Shown in pieces: positions 34,641 through 46,700 of a stretch of 64,000 nucleotides of DNA. Each line of letters opens with the position of its first letter. Position 1 is the stretch's first letter. The translations under genes were made by a program, and so were the position numbers. Source of the DNA: Balaenoptera acutorostrata (Eukaryota; Chordata; Mammalia; Artiodactyla; Balaenopteridae); contig NC_080081.1 of NCBI RefSeq assembly GCF_949987535.1, forward strand, positions 70,205,603 through 70,269,602. Direction: 5' to 3'. The notes beneath the pieces were generated by a model, which saw only the letters and a list, made by a program, of their open reading frames with translations, searched no databases and was not told the origin of the DNA.

Positions 34641-34867
34641 GAGTCTCTCCAGTTGCACTCTGCAATCAGTACAGCCAATGCAGGACATGTGACTATTTAA
34701 ATTTAAATTAATTAAAATTAAATAAAGTTAGAAATTCAGCTCCTCAGTTGCTCTAGCGACATTTCAAATGTTCAGTAGGGACGTGCGGCCAGTGCCAACC
34801 ATACTGGAAAGTGTAGCAAATATAGAACACTTCCACCATTGCAGAAAGTTCTATTGGACGGTACCTC

Positions 34868-34889
34868 AAAGGAGAGAGAGAGAGAGAAA
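34868..34889. repeat. (GA)n microsatellite
   Basis: About nine GA units. Confidence 0.8.
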
Positions 34890-35029
34890 ATAAAGGACAT
34901 TGTCGCCAAAGATACCAACTGGTGCACGGAATCAGTAAAACCGGGCCAGCCTTATTTCTGGTGGGTTTGCTGCAAGTACCACCTGTACAGAGAGTCATTT
35001 ATCTGTTGTGTCCCTTCTGAGGAGCTCAA

Positions 35030-35250
35030 TAACACAGTGTTTAAGAGAACACAAGCTCTGGAGCTAGGTTTCCAGGGTTTAAATCCTGGACCTACTACTC
35101 ACTAGCTGTGAGATTTGGGACAAGTTTATAACCTCTCTGCCCCTGCACTTCCTCCCATGTAAAGTGGGGACAGTACAGTCCCTACCTCATGAGTAAATCC
35201 ATATAAACCACTGAGAATGGTGTCTTGCCATACAAAACCCCCAATAAACA
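35030..35250 (+). repeat. MIR copy, near full length
   Basis: 'cagtgtttaagagaacacaagctctggagctagg', 'gtttaaatcctggacctactactcactagctgtgag', 'aacctctctgcccctgcac', 'gtaaagtggggacagtacagtccctacctcatgag' and 'ccactgagaatgg' give the whole MIR order. Confidence 0.88.
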
Positions 35251-35339
35251 ATATCACTAGGAGCTCTCACAGGCATGTGTGGTCTGTACAAACAATTTCC
35301 ACAAACGCTGAGTGTAGCCAGCTTTGCCAGTTTGGGGGC

Positions 35340-35510
35340 TATTTCGAAATTGGTTCCTCCACTTACTTAACTTTTCTGTGTCTCAGTTCATTTATTTTTA
35401 AAATGAAAATAATATTATACTTCCCAAGGATGTGTTGAGTATTAAGTGAGATAATATATGTAAAAGCAAAGGCACATTGTAGGCATTTAATAATGCTATT
35501 TCCTTCATCC
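35340..35510 (+). repeat. MIR copy
   Basis: 'cacttacttaacttttctgtgtctcag', 'taaaatgaaaataatattatac' and 'aagtgagataatatatgtaaaagc ... gtaggcatttaataatgc' follow MIR. Confidence 0.8.
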
Positions 35511-36047
35511 CTTTTTTAAACAATTAGAACCACTGAATAGTACAGGGCATTCTGATTGGCCTCTAGAGTTATCTAACCTTGCATATGAACATAGAGCAGA
35601 GAGCCGTATAAGATAACACACAGATTTTGTGAAGCAGATAATCCATTTTCCTTCCCCACATTCTCATTCCCATTTTGTGTGCTCTTAGGGCAACTTAGAT
35701 TACAGTACATTTTCAATTACCTAACCAATAGAAGGGATAAATGGTGAAAATAATCTATAATATGACAGATAACCCAAACCACGGATGGATGCAAAAATTA
35801 TTAATATTCATTTATTTAAAAATGTTTGCTGATTCAACCCATGTTTATCAAAAATCTTCAGGCAAAGAATTGCGTTGGGTGCTATTTGTTTCAGAATAAT
35901 TTTGGCAGCAGGTTTACCCTAGCAATTGTTTAGTTTGGGCTTAAATTTGAATTGATTTACATTCCCTAAACACAGAGTGACTGATGTTAGAAAATGAGGT
36001 AGCCTAGGGTAGAGTGGTAACAGGAGGGCGTCAAGCTGAGGTTAGAA
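35511..36047. other. No recognisable feature
   Basis: No gene or repeat consensus recognised. Confidence 0.45.
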
Positions 36048-36125
36048 ATTCACTCCATCATATGGCCCAGCAATCCCACTACTGGGAATATACCCAGAGA
36101 AAACCATAATTCAAAAAGACACATG

Positions 36126-36421
36126 GGGCTTCCCTGGTGGCACAGTGGTTGAGAATCTGCCTGCCAATGCAGGGGACACGGGTTCGAGCCCTGGTCTGGG
36201 AAGATCCCACATGCCGCGGAGCAACTAGGCCCGTGAGCCACAACTACTGAGCCTGCGCGTCTGGAGCCTGTGCTCCGCAACAAGAGAGGCCGTGATAGTG
36301 AGAGGCCTGCGCACCGCGATGAAGAGTGGCCCCTGCTTGCCACAGATAGAGAAAGCCCTCGCACAGAAACGAAGACCCAACACAGCCAAAAATAAATAAA
36401 TAAATAAAAAAAAAAAAAAAA
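36126..36421 (+). mobile_element. CHR-type SINE nested in L1
   Basis: Head 'gggcttccctggtggcacag', B box GGTTCGAGCCC at 36181-36191, (AAAT)n and long A tail. Target duplication 'aaaaagacacatg' at 36113-36125 and 36422-36434. It inserted after the L1 landed and shares its orientation. Confidence 0.96.
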
Positions 36422-36441
36422 AAAAAGACACATGTACCCCA

Positions 36442-36684
36442 GTGTTCATTGCAGCACTGTTTACAACAGCCAGGTCATGGAAGCAACGTAAAGGCCCATC
36501 AACAGATGAATGGATAAAGAAGATGTGGTACATATATACAATGGACTATTACTCAGCCATAAAAAGGAACGAAATTGGGTCATTTGTAGAGACGTGGATG
36601 GACCTAGAGACTGTCATACAGAGTGAAGTAAGTCAGAAAGAGAAAAACAAATATCGTATACTAACGCATATGTGTGGAATCTAA
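36442..36684 (+). pseudogene. L1 ORF2 C-terminal remnant
   Basis: An 80-codon open frame downstream of the SINE has the ORF2 tail signature (STDEWIKKMWYIYTMDYY, WMDLETVIQSEVSQKEKNK) and ends at the natural ORF2 stop. The SINE separates it from the preceding ORF2 codons; no RT or endonuclease domain is present. Confidence 0.88.
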
Positions 36685-36905
36685 AAAAACGGTACAGGTG
36701 AACCGGTTTGCAAGGCAGAAATAGAGACACAGATGTCGATAACAAACATAGGGACACCAAGGGGGGAAGGTGGGGAGGAGGTGGTGGTGGTAGTGGGATG
36801 AATTGGGAGATTGGGATTGACACATATACACTAACATGTATAAAATAGATAATAATAACCTGCTGTATAAAAATAAATAAAATTTTTTAAACATTCACTC
36901 CATCA

Positions 36906-39900
36906 ATAGTCTGTATGTAATTTCATTTGTAGAATGATGACTTCCCAGTAAGGAAGGTAAGTTTCTTATTAATATATATATTTTAGCTCTTCATGAGCAG
37001 TCCTTTCAGCCTCAGAGAACCTGAAGGACGTGTCCATGTGACTGAGCACTGCCCTTTTTTGTAGGCTGCAGTGATGACCTTTAGTCAGGTGCCTCCAGTG
37101 GGCCATGGAGAGAGTACTGAGCTCAAGGAAACAGACAGGTACACAGCGTGAGTGTACAGGGAGCATCAGGTGCTAAAATGACATATGCAGACTTGGCCAG
37201 ATCACCCCCTTCTTCACATGATTCTCTTCTGAAATGGAGGCTGGCATGACCAGCCAACTCTACAAAGAGAACACCAACCAATAAGCAGCAATGCATCTCC
37301 TCTACGATTTCTTTAAATTGGCCCTGGTAGTTTAAGATGGAAATATCTCTCTGTTGGATTTAAATTTAGGTCTCATTTGCTGGTGCCCCAAGCAGATTTG
37401 GGAAATGAAGGGCAACAAAACCGTAGCAAATTCGTAAAATACGTTTGGTCTCAACAGGAAAGCATTTGAAATCTGTGAAGCGTGGCTTCAGATGTCAGAG
37501 CGCTTTAGGGGCTGGAATGACCAAGTCCCAGTTCTCTCCTTAGTAAACCTGGGCAGCATTTGAAAGCATCTACTCAGGAGCACTCCTTTCTCGTTAAACG
37601 TCCTAGCAGCTAAGAGGGGTGTGCTCTTGGTGGACAAAGCAAGAGGGGAAGGGATAAAATGTGGAGTCTGAGGGGAGAACATTGAGCACTCATGCACCTG
37701 TGGTTGGGGGAGACGTAGTTACACTTCGGCATCATTATTGACAAAGTTAGGGATGAACGGATGAATACACTTTGATGTGCTATTTACATTCCGCTGAGAG
37801 TTCAGTGTAGAACGCCTGTAATTAGGATATTTGGAAACATGCGGTTTTGAACATTTTTCTCTTTCACTTGTAAAGTGCGTGGGGAAGAACGATTAAGGAT
37901 GCCGGCAGCCCCACAAGGTGGACAGAAGACTAAGGGAATATTCTTATTTTTTCTCTCATGCCCCCTAATCAAAATGCTGCTTCTGTTTTCCTCTCCAAAA
38001 TCATCAGTGTATCCGGAAACACACATTTCCAAGATCTATCCTGAATCCAAACAGGATAAAATAAAATGAGATTTTTTTTCCCTCCTGTTCAAAAATCCTT
38101 TTTATTGCACAGTGAAGAAATAAATGTCTACCAAAGGAAAATGAAGAGGGACTAAGAGGAGAATCTAATTGCCCACTTCAATCACTCCCACACAAAATGC
38201 CTGGCTAAAGGATGGGTAAGCAGAGCAGCAGCGTTTTGGGAAATTTTTTAAATAAAAAACAAGGCAAAAAAATTGTTCCAGCAAGAGTTCTGTAGAAAAA
38301 TGGAAGACAGCTGTTGCATTTTTCTCCAGCCTGCTATCTCTTTCAACCAGATTCAAAGACAATCCAGCTCTTGGCTTAATTAATCACTTGCTGTTTTTGA
38401 TGGTGGAGGAAAATGGAGCTTACTCGCCTACTGCTCTCTTAGCCAAGGAGCGAAGTTCCCAAAAAGGAGTGGAATGCATATCAATCGAGGAAAAGAACCA
38501 GTTCCCAAGGGACCAGAATGTGAATTCTTTCTTAGTGTTCCTCCTCACTAGCTTTCACTTTCATTTTAAGGCAGGTTTGCACAGAGCCCCATTCTCAATC
38601 CATTCTAACCTCTAAGCACCGATGTTCAAGCTCAGATTAAAGAAATTATTTTGAGTTGTGTCCTAATCTCTCCTTAAAATTTTCAAGCCTTCATTCAAAT
38701 AGTTTATGAGATTCTCTTCCCTCCATGAAGCCTTCCTGGATTAATTAAAATATCCACATTATCTGAGATCCTCAGGGCCAGGGTAAAGGTTATCTGAGGA
38801 AGAATTCTGGGACCATGTCTAGGCCAATCCCGAGCAGCTGAGACCAGAAGGTTGAGAGCCGGTCAAAGAGGCAAGGAAGCCAGAGGTCGTTTTGAAAATC
38901 AGCAGTCAAGATTTGACTGCAATTTCAAGGCTGGGACCGAGAACGTGAAATGGCATGGTTAAATCAGGAACTTAAGTTTAATGCTGTTTAAGAGGACCAG
39001 GTCAGAACATTGAACTTGAAAGAGGTGAACTCCCCAGGGTCCACACTTGCTGGTTGCTGGCCTCAACTTGTGGAATCAGAGAGTTGGAGCCTTGTAGGGT
39101 CCTTGAATGGCTCAGCTTACACACAGTACTAATTAATGCATTCTCTGTTTTCTTATATAACCCTGATAAAACCAAGGCCTTCTGTTTTCTTAAGGAGGTC
39201 AAGTTGGAGAGGCTCAATTAGTGTCCAAAGAGAAATAAAAAGAAATCGATTTTTACCTGCATTTTTGAAAGAATTTTCAAGGGGATCCAATTCCACGTTG
39301 GCCCCAGCCCCTTCTTTTCCTTTCTCCCACCCCCAGCCTTTCCCATAACAAACTCCAAACCTTCCCTCACTGCTCAGCCTGAGAGGGTTTTCTTCCCTCT
39401 GCCGTTCCCTCCCTGAGCCCTTTATTATGTGTATTGTGCAGCCTTACACTTATTCATACAGGTTTCTTCTCAATCTCCTGTTCAGCCCCTCTCCACCCGT
39501 TCTCCAGATTCTACATGAGAAAGATCTAGGACCTGGACCAGCCCAGCCTTGTTAGCAGGCAGGAGGCTGGGACAGAAGGCAGCAGACAATGGCTCATTAG
39601 TAAGTCTTGGTTCTGTCTCAGGTTTTTCTCTCTTATGGCCACGCACATCGATTTTCTAGTTTTTAATGAGCCCTGCTTTTCTGACCCCCGTAAAATAGTC
39701 TGATAGTCTCTCCCATCACTGTGACCTTTCCAAATATAAATTTCTGGAGGATAAGGTCTAAAATATTAGGCACTTTTGAATTACTTACAGTGTGATGCAA
39801 ATAAGCTATTAATAATCAGAATGATGGTGAAGAAGAATAGATCTAAAATGACTTAGAGAAAAGTTGAAATAAGAGGCTCAATCTCATTGGATAGATGTCC

Positions 39901-40059
39901 AGGAGAGTCAGGGGTACTAGAGGGATTGAAGATACTGGCAAATCACTCAACTTCTTAATGATCTTTTCACAATATCACATTTGTATTGAGGACATGTGTA
40001 AGGTAGTATTCTATAGACACATCCTTCTGAAGAATAGGGAACATTTAACGGGGGGATAT
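36906..40059. other. Repeat-poor stretch, no gene recognised
   Basis: About 3.1 kb with few recognisable repeats. 38600-38770 has an L2-like phrase ('ctccatgaagccttcctggattaatt'). Frames up to 76 codons have no family signature. The relative absence of repeats could mark conserved noncoding DNA, but conservation cannot be judged here. Confidence 0.4.
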
Positions 40060-40240
40060 TAATGATAGATACCATTTAGTGAACACTCAATATATGCTAG
40101 GCTTTATTACCTATGCTTGATAGTTCTCATAATAACTTTAAAATGTAGCTTTTTATCCCCAGTTATCCCTATTTTACAGTTGTAGAAACTAAACCTCATT
40201 GTGAAGAATTTATCTAAGGTTGTGCAAAGAATAAAAGAAC
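40060..40240 (-). repeat. MIR copy, minus strand
   Basis: 'gtgaacactcaatatatgctaggc', 'ctcataataactttaaaatgtag', 'cctattttacagttgtagaaac' and 'tatctaaggttgtgcaaag' follow antisense MIR. Confidence 0.75.
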
Positions 40241-40754
40241 ATTAAATTAAACCTATGCTTCCTTCACCATTTAATATTGATGCACAAATACATCTACCCA
40301 TACCCAGCATATATGTCTCATGTGACTACATGTGCTAGACATAGGACACATCTAATATACAGAATCTATAGCTGCACATTTATATATTTACTGATTTATA
40401 TCTGGATCTCTATGTCAGACTGAAATAGAACTACTAGGGAATAGAAAGAGGTGGTGGGTTGGGATTGTTGTGACCAGAAGGATCAAATTTCATCTGGAAC
40501 AAAACTTGGACTTAGAAGAAGTTTTCAAAAAGACAGAATTGTCAACCTTTTCATTTAACCTAACATGCTGTCACCGCAGTTACTCATTTTCTCATGTAGT
40601 GTGAATTTTCTAACTAAATTTAAGGAAAGAGTTTCCCATTTAACTTAAAAATGTTAAATGGTAAAAAAATGGGGCAGATGAACTTGATTTTTAGAGTGGG
40701 GAAGAGTAAGAAATCAAAGCAGAGTGTGGAATGTGAGCACGGGGGAGAGAAGAG
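40241..40754. other. No recognisable feature
   Basis: AT-rich sequence, no gene or repeat consensus. Confidence 0.45.
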
Positions 40755-40890
40755 AGGCTCATGCCTTCATTCACTCGTGGATCAGTTACAGCTGCCCCTT
40801 AATACCCAACACATAGCAAGCTCTTGGGAGGGAGGATGCAAAGTCTCCATCCTCAGGGAGCTCAGCCTCTGGTGAGTCAGTAATGAATAG
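40755..40890 (-). repeat. L2 fragment, minus strand, part 1
   Basis: 'ggatgcaaagtctccatcctcagggagctcagcctctgg' resembles antisense L2 ('cctgccctcaaggagctcacagtctag'). It appears interrupted by the L1 that follows. Confidence 0.5.
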
Positions 40891-41756
40891 GCACTAATCA
40901 TTAGAGAAATGCAAACCAAAACCATAATGAGGTATCACCTCGCACCGGTCAGAATGGCCATCATCAAAAAATCTACAAACAATAAATGCTGGAGAGGGTG
41001 TGGAGAAGAGGGAACCCTCCTGCACTGTTGGTGGAAATGTAAATTGATAACAGCCACTATGGAGGTTCCTTAAAAAACTAAAAATAGAACTACCATATGA
41101 CCCAGCAATCCCACTACTGGGCATATACCCTGAGAAAACCATAATTCAAAAAGATACATGTACCACGATGTTCATTGCAGCACTATTTACAATAGCCAGG
41201 ACATGGAAGCAACCTAAATGTCCATCGACAGATGAATGGATAAAGAAGATGTGACACATATATACAACGGAATATTACTCAGCCATAAAAAGAAACGAAA
41301 TTGAGTTACTTGTAGTGAGCTGGATGGACCTAGAGTCTGTCATACAGAGTGAAGTAAGTCAGAAAGAGAAGAATACCGTATGCTAATGCACATATATGGA
41401 ATCTCAAAAAACGGTACTGATGAACCTAGTGGCAGGGCAGGAATAAAGACGCAGATGTAGAGAACAGACTTGAAGACACAGGAGGGTAAGGGGAAGCTGG
41501 GACGAAGTGAGAGAGTAGCATTGACATATATACACTACCAAATGTAAAATAGCTAGTGGGAAGCTGCTGCATAGCACAGGGAGATCAGCTTGGTGCTTTG
41601 TGACAACCTAGAGGGATGGGTTAGGGAGGGTGGGAGGGAGGGGATAAGGGGATAGAGGTATATGTACAGCTGATTCACTTTGTTGTATAGCAGAAACTAA
41701 CACACCATTGTAAAGCAATTATACTCCAATAAAGATAATAAAAAAAGAAAAAAAAT
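40891..41756 (+). mobile_element. L1, 5'-truncated
   Basis: Starts in ORF2 ('cactaatcattagagaaatgcaaacc'), passes through 'ggtggaaatgtaaattgataacagcc', the ORF2 tail and a 3' UTR with 'gcacagggagatcagcttggtgctttgtgac' and a GGGAGGG-rich purine block, to 'caattatactccaataaagata' and an A-rich end. Its 3' UTR is the same type as the copies at 10 and 47 kb and differs from the 36-kb copy. Target duplication is at best 'aatagg'. Confidence 0.93.
41163..41410 (+). pseudogene. L1 ORF2 tail with premature stop
   Basis: The ORF2 tail frame is recognisable, but the conserved Trp after 'IKKM' is TGA at 41252-41254 (TGG to TGA), and a short deletion follows 'SQKEK' near 41370. It is a nonfunctional remnant. 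Confidence 0.8.
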
Positions 41757-42075
41757 AGGATGCGATTTGTGCTCAGTGATCTCAAGCCACGCGAATGCAA
41801 CGGAGAGAACAACTCATTTTGTAGATAAAAGGAAGGATTGGAAAGGAAGTCAGTTTTCTGCTGTCTCAAAGGATGGATGGGCATTTTAAGAATGGAGAGC
41901 AAAGAACAGGACAGTTCTAGCTCTGGCAGGAGATCCTGCATGAGCAGAGGCAGGGAGTTGCAGAAGAGCAGGCAGTGCATTGGGAAGAGCAAACTGGGGG
42001 TGTAGTTAGATAGTTGAGTACTTGGGGTTGGAGGATAGGAATGAAGGGAAGGAAAGCATGGAGGAAATAGATCCA
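41757..42075 (-). repeat. L2 fragment, minus strand, part 2
   Basis: 'ggatgggcattttaagaatgg' and 'gcaggagatcctgcatgagcagaggcagg' resemble antisense L2. With 40755-40890 this suggests the L1 split one L2 copy. Confidence 0.4.
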
Positions 42076-42079
42076 TACA

Positions 42080-42682
42080 TGTATTACTTTAGGTTCTCGA
42101 GAAAAACATAAAAGTGGTCTTTTCTTTGAATCAATATTGGAAAGCTGGCATGGCTGGAGGAGTACCTGTTTTCTTTAATAATTGGGCTTAACTCTCTCCC
42201 TTAGCCAATTGAAGAAAGAGCCTACTAGCAGTTTCTTATGGCTGAACTAATAAATTCCTGAAACAGCAGAACTTTATTCTCTTGCAATATGGAGACCAGA
42301 AGTCTAAAATGAGTCTTAGGGGGTCTAAAATCAAGATAGTGGCAGGGCTGATTCCTTCTGGAGGCTCCAGGGAAGAATCCAGTCCTTGCTTCTTTCAGCT
42401 TCTGATGGTGCCAACATTCCTTGGCTTGTGGTGGCATCACTTCAGTTTCTGCTCTGCCATCACATTGCCTCCTCTTTTGTACTCAAATCTCCCTCTTGCT
42501 CTCTTGTAAATACACTTGTGATTAAATTTAGTTGATCAAGATAATCCAGGATAATCTCCCCAACTCTAGATCCTTAATCTATTCACATTTGCAAAGTCCA
42601 TTTTGCCATATACGCTAATAACCACAGATTCCAAGGATCAGGACATGGGTATCTTTGGCACAGTTATTTAGCCTACCATAAA
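42080..42682 (-). mobile_element. MaLR/MLT-type LTR, minus strand
   Basis: Antisense phrases: 'gatggtgccaacattccttggcttgtggtggcatcac', 'ttgatcaagataatccaggataatctcccc', 'attcacatttgcaaagtccattttgcc', 'caaggatcaggacatgggtatctttgg' and 'tttagcctaccata' follow an MLT-like LTR. The outer part at 42080-42180 is poorly matched. Confidence 0.65.
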
Positions 42683-43270
42683 CATCATGGCCTCCAGGTT
42701 CTCTGGTCCTTCCCAGATGGATTGTTTGATTCTCCAGACACTTCTGAGATATGTTTGGACTCTTGGGCTGCAGATTTCTCTTACGGTTAACTCTGAAGCT
42801 ATCTGAGGCACTCTTTGCCTTGAGGTCTGCATCCCTTCTGTGGAGGGGCGAATCTGGCTGAACGACCTTTGGATGTTAGGGTTCGAAGTAAATAACATTG
42901 GGCAGGGAATGGCTGCTGATGCAGCTCTGACAGCTGAGAAATGCTGGCAATTAAAAATCAGCATATATAGAAGAAGGTGCTCGGTAGGACAGTTTGAAAA
43001 TTCAGTTGGTTGCTGTTGGTACAGGACCAGATAACAAGAGTAGTGGACAGAGAAAGGGCAGCTCTGCGGACATATTTCTGCAGACACCAAAGTGCCTCTT
43101 GACAGTTTTGCCTTGGAGCCATCTTCTTTTGTTGTTTCTCTATACCCATATCCAATCTGGCATGTTAGCCTGCTGGTTCTGTCTCTATATATCCCTGTGT
43201 CTGTTCTTTCTTTTTTATTCTGATCTTGGTTATATCTATGCTTAGCTCTGACTCCCCTCACCTGGCCCAT
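42668..43270 (-). other. 200-codon open frame, origin unknown
   Basis: This is the longest open frame in the window. It runs toward lower coordinates and its stop (TAA) falls inside the first bases of the LTR at 42682. The predicted product is rich in Ser, Arg and Gln, with no signal peptide, membrane segment or family motif that I recognise. It might be old retroelement internal sequence upstream of the LTR, or chance. I do not call it a gene. Confidence 0.2.
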
Positions 43271-43599
43271 GAAAACCTAAACTTCTCATCTCCAGCGCTC
43301 ACCCCTCCCCAGGAACCACACCAGCCACATTTCTCTCTTTGCTTACGGCCTGGCTGGTCTCTTTCCTGGTTCAGTCGAAATGATGAATCCCTATCACTTT
43401 CTCCATGGACCCTTCTTTCTTACCTCTATTTCAGTGCATAGTTGAGTTCCCTGTATTGCCTAGGTTTTCTTATCTCACAGTATTTCTCTTTCTTTTCAGC
43501 CACAGCAATTCATGGGTCACGTTTTCTGGCTCTCCTGCCTTCCACGTCTCTGGATTTGGCATACCATCCTCTAAGCCCATCAACACTGGCTAAAATACC

Positions 43600-43750
43600 A
43601 CTTTCTCCCTAAATGAAATATAAGGCACTGAATACTTTCACTCTACACCTCATAGGGTGACAATGAAGATGGAATGACATGACATAATAGTTTAGAATAA
43701 TGTGAGAATGTAGGAAGCACTCAGTAAACATTAGCAGCCATTGGTATTGT
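43600..43750 (+). repeat. MIR 3' fragment
   Basis: 'cacctcatagggtgacaatgaagatggaatgac' then 'gtaggaagcactcagtaaacattagcagcc' follows the MIR 3' part. Confidence 0.65.
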
Positions 43751-46700
43751 TATTGGCTTAGTTTTGCATTATAGATCAGTTCCTTCTTGCATTACAGTTA
43801 TATTTGCACATCAGTTTTTTCAACTTTATTTGTCTAATTGTCCTTTTCTATAGCAAATCCATGTCAGGGTAGACTACTTTTGAATGTGATTCCTGCAATT
43901 CAGTCACCAATGTTTCGATTAGTGTCTGGCACAGGACAAAGCCCTTAGGGAGATTTATAAAATATTATTCAAATATGATAATTCTTTAATAAGAAAGATT
44001 CCAAAGAAGAAAGAAACTTTTGATGGCTCATGCCACCTTCATCACATGCTTTAATTGTCATCTTAAATCAGGGTCATCAACATATGGAGACTGGAGAAGG
44101 GACAATTTATTAAGAAGGTATCTACTGGTAGATGGGACTAAAAGTGTTCTGAGTTGATTGGACTACTTGTCCTCTTAACCTATGCAGACTCTTAGAGGTA
44201 AAAGGATAGTTCATGTAAGCAACTTGAATTTCAAAAGTAGTTTCCATCTTCCTAATCTGATGTGTGAGATTATCATCTTACCAGGTAAAAGAAGACCTGT
44301 TTAAGACTATGCCAGGTGAGATAGTTCTTCAGGGGTGAAATGAGCATTCTCTTGATCCAAATCTATCAATGTACAGTCCTTCTGCTTCATCTGTACTCAC
44401 TCCGTAAGAATGCATTGTGTGCTCTTCCAAAGAAATATACATCAGTGTCCATAGGAGGGGGCCAGGCATATTGGAAAAGAAGCCAGCCAAAAGGAAAAGA
44501 AGGATTCTGTCCCCCTTACCAGTGCACGGCATGATGCACAAATGGAGAACACATTTAATGTGTGTCATTGAATAAATGAATGAGTGACTAAACAGATGAA
44601 TCCAGGGGCCATAGAGAAGATTTGACTCTCTCATTGAATGTGAGAACGTGATTCTTCCCTTTCTATCCTTTACTGAGGCAGGCCAGATGGAGCACATCTC
44701 CTGAGTATCCTCTCTGTAGAAGTCTGCATCAGGACTTAAAGCTTCCTAAGAGTAGGGGTAGAGCTGGGAGTGTCATAGCTGCTCCATCTTCTCTCTTCAG
44801 GCTCCACAGGGGCTAATTTATTATACGTTAGCTCATTAAGCCTTTATTCTAATGCAGTTACTATGCCTTTATTTTCTCCTTAATGTGCACATTATGAAGA
44901 CTGCTTAGAATGTGAAAATTGGCCTTTATTTCTCTTCCAAAAAGTTTCCATACACTCAACACCTCTTTGCAATGTTGTTTGGAACTACATTTGAGGCATT
45001 AAAAAGCAAAGAGACGTAGTATTCTTTCTCACTCCTTTTCTGCAACAAAATCCCTACCTATTGTTTTAAATGTAGAAAGACATTTCTACGTCATCCCCAA
45101 GAATGGTTTTTAGACACACAGGATGCAAAGTAGTAGCCCATAGTGGATATTGCTGTGATTAGCCACCTGGCATCCACATAGCTTTCCTACTTGGAGAGAA
45201 TCCCATGCAAGCTGGAGGGAGGCAGATATTCCCTTTCCCAGCTCCTTGGCTGCTGTAAAGTGAACAAATGAATAAGCCTGGTCCATCCCATGTCCTCACC
45301 AGGGTATTGAATCCAGAGCCTGTAATGTAAATAGGTGGGAATGACTGGGATGTCTTGCTGTGCCGGTGGCGATGGTACCCTGGACTATGTTTCAGGGTTG
45401 CATGGTAGCAGCATTCCGTATTCAGTATTGGTCATGGTGTCCATGACTGTGATAATGATGGGCAGTGACCAGCAGCAGTGACAGCAGCTTCCTGGCCAGA
45501 CTTGTAATCAGGCATGATTGGGCTGTATTTCTGGTTGCCTGGACTTTCATGGTTTTTCATGACTTTTTCAAACCTGGTTCTATAGCCTTCTCATTGATAC
45601 TAGAGGAAGATAGTCTTCCAAAAAGTGTTACTGCAAATCAAATATGAAAATGTGGTACCCAGCTCCTACACACTTAGAATTACAGATAAGCTTCTCTTGA
45701 AACAACTCTAATAAAGTATATGAAAATGTAAGTTTACAGACCTGATAGATGGTGATTATTTCTTTTATCTTAAAGGTTTTCTATAAATTAACTTGCCCTG
45801 TGAATTCTGAATAAAGTAAGCGATAGATAATAAATTAAGTAAATATGGCTATGAAAATAGACCACAAGAGGACACATTCAGTTAAAAAAATATGTGGATT
45901 GCAATGGCTGTTTTGGGTTATATCAGAATCTGAGTTTGTAGGGAGGATGAGAAGATCTGAATTGTGGAGCCTTGAAGCTTTTCTGGAGCCCCTGGTCTCC
46001 CCAGACTGACTGCTCCTTAGGTCTTTCCTCTTATGCTTGCATTCTGGGTCTGAACCTCTCCAATTCAGCTGACAGGACCATTTTGCCCTTAGAAGGAAGC
46101 ATTGAGTTATCTAAGGATAGGTTGGAAGTGGTGGTAGTGGTGTTTATGGCCAATTTTAGAAGCACCATGTTACGTGACTTGCCTTCATACCATGTGCATT
46201 TTGTTTCTCTTTGAAACGTATGTACTTATGATATTTCACTGTAATCAAAGAACCAAAAATAACTTGTAAATAGGCTTAGCATTTTTACTCCAGATGTGGA
46301 TTTTTTGTTGTTTTTGTTTTTTTCTGTCTTCAGGCCATTGTGTAAGAATCCACCTGGTTGATTAGATTTTGCTATAATGTCAGATGGTATGCATCCTGTA
46401 CCTGCACCCACATAGCTGATAGCTTAACTTTTAAATTATCTCAGAGAGAGACTTTTAAAAGGAAATCGATGGTGAAAATGAAGAAACATTATTACCCTAA
46501 TAACTGACAACACTTCACTTTATTACATGGGAATTTGAAAGTAGAATGTACAAGAGTAGTAAATGAAAAGTATAGTCTCTGTATGATTTATGGTTTTCTT
46601 AAACCTTAAATGATCCCAGTTTGGGGGTGGGGGGAGTAAAAGGGAAGTTCACTAAGCTCAGATTACATTTCTCCAAGTCTACATGCCTAAGAAAAAGTCC

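Larger units (their letters stand above)
36048..36905 (+). mobile_element. L1, 5'-truncated, with intact target duplication
   Basis: Target duplication 'attcactccatca' at 36048-36060 and 36893-36905. The L1 starts within ORF2 ('tatggcccagcaatcccact') and runs through the ORF2 end and 3' UTR ('acatatacactaacatgtataaaatag') to the A-rich end near 36892. A SINE is nested at 36126-36421. Without it the L1 is ~525 bp. Confidence 0.95.
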
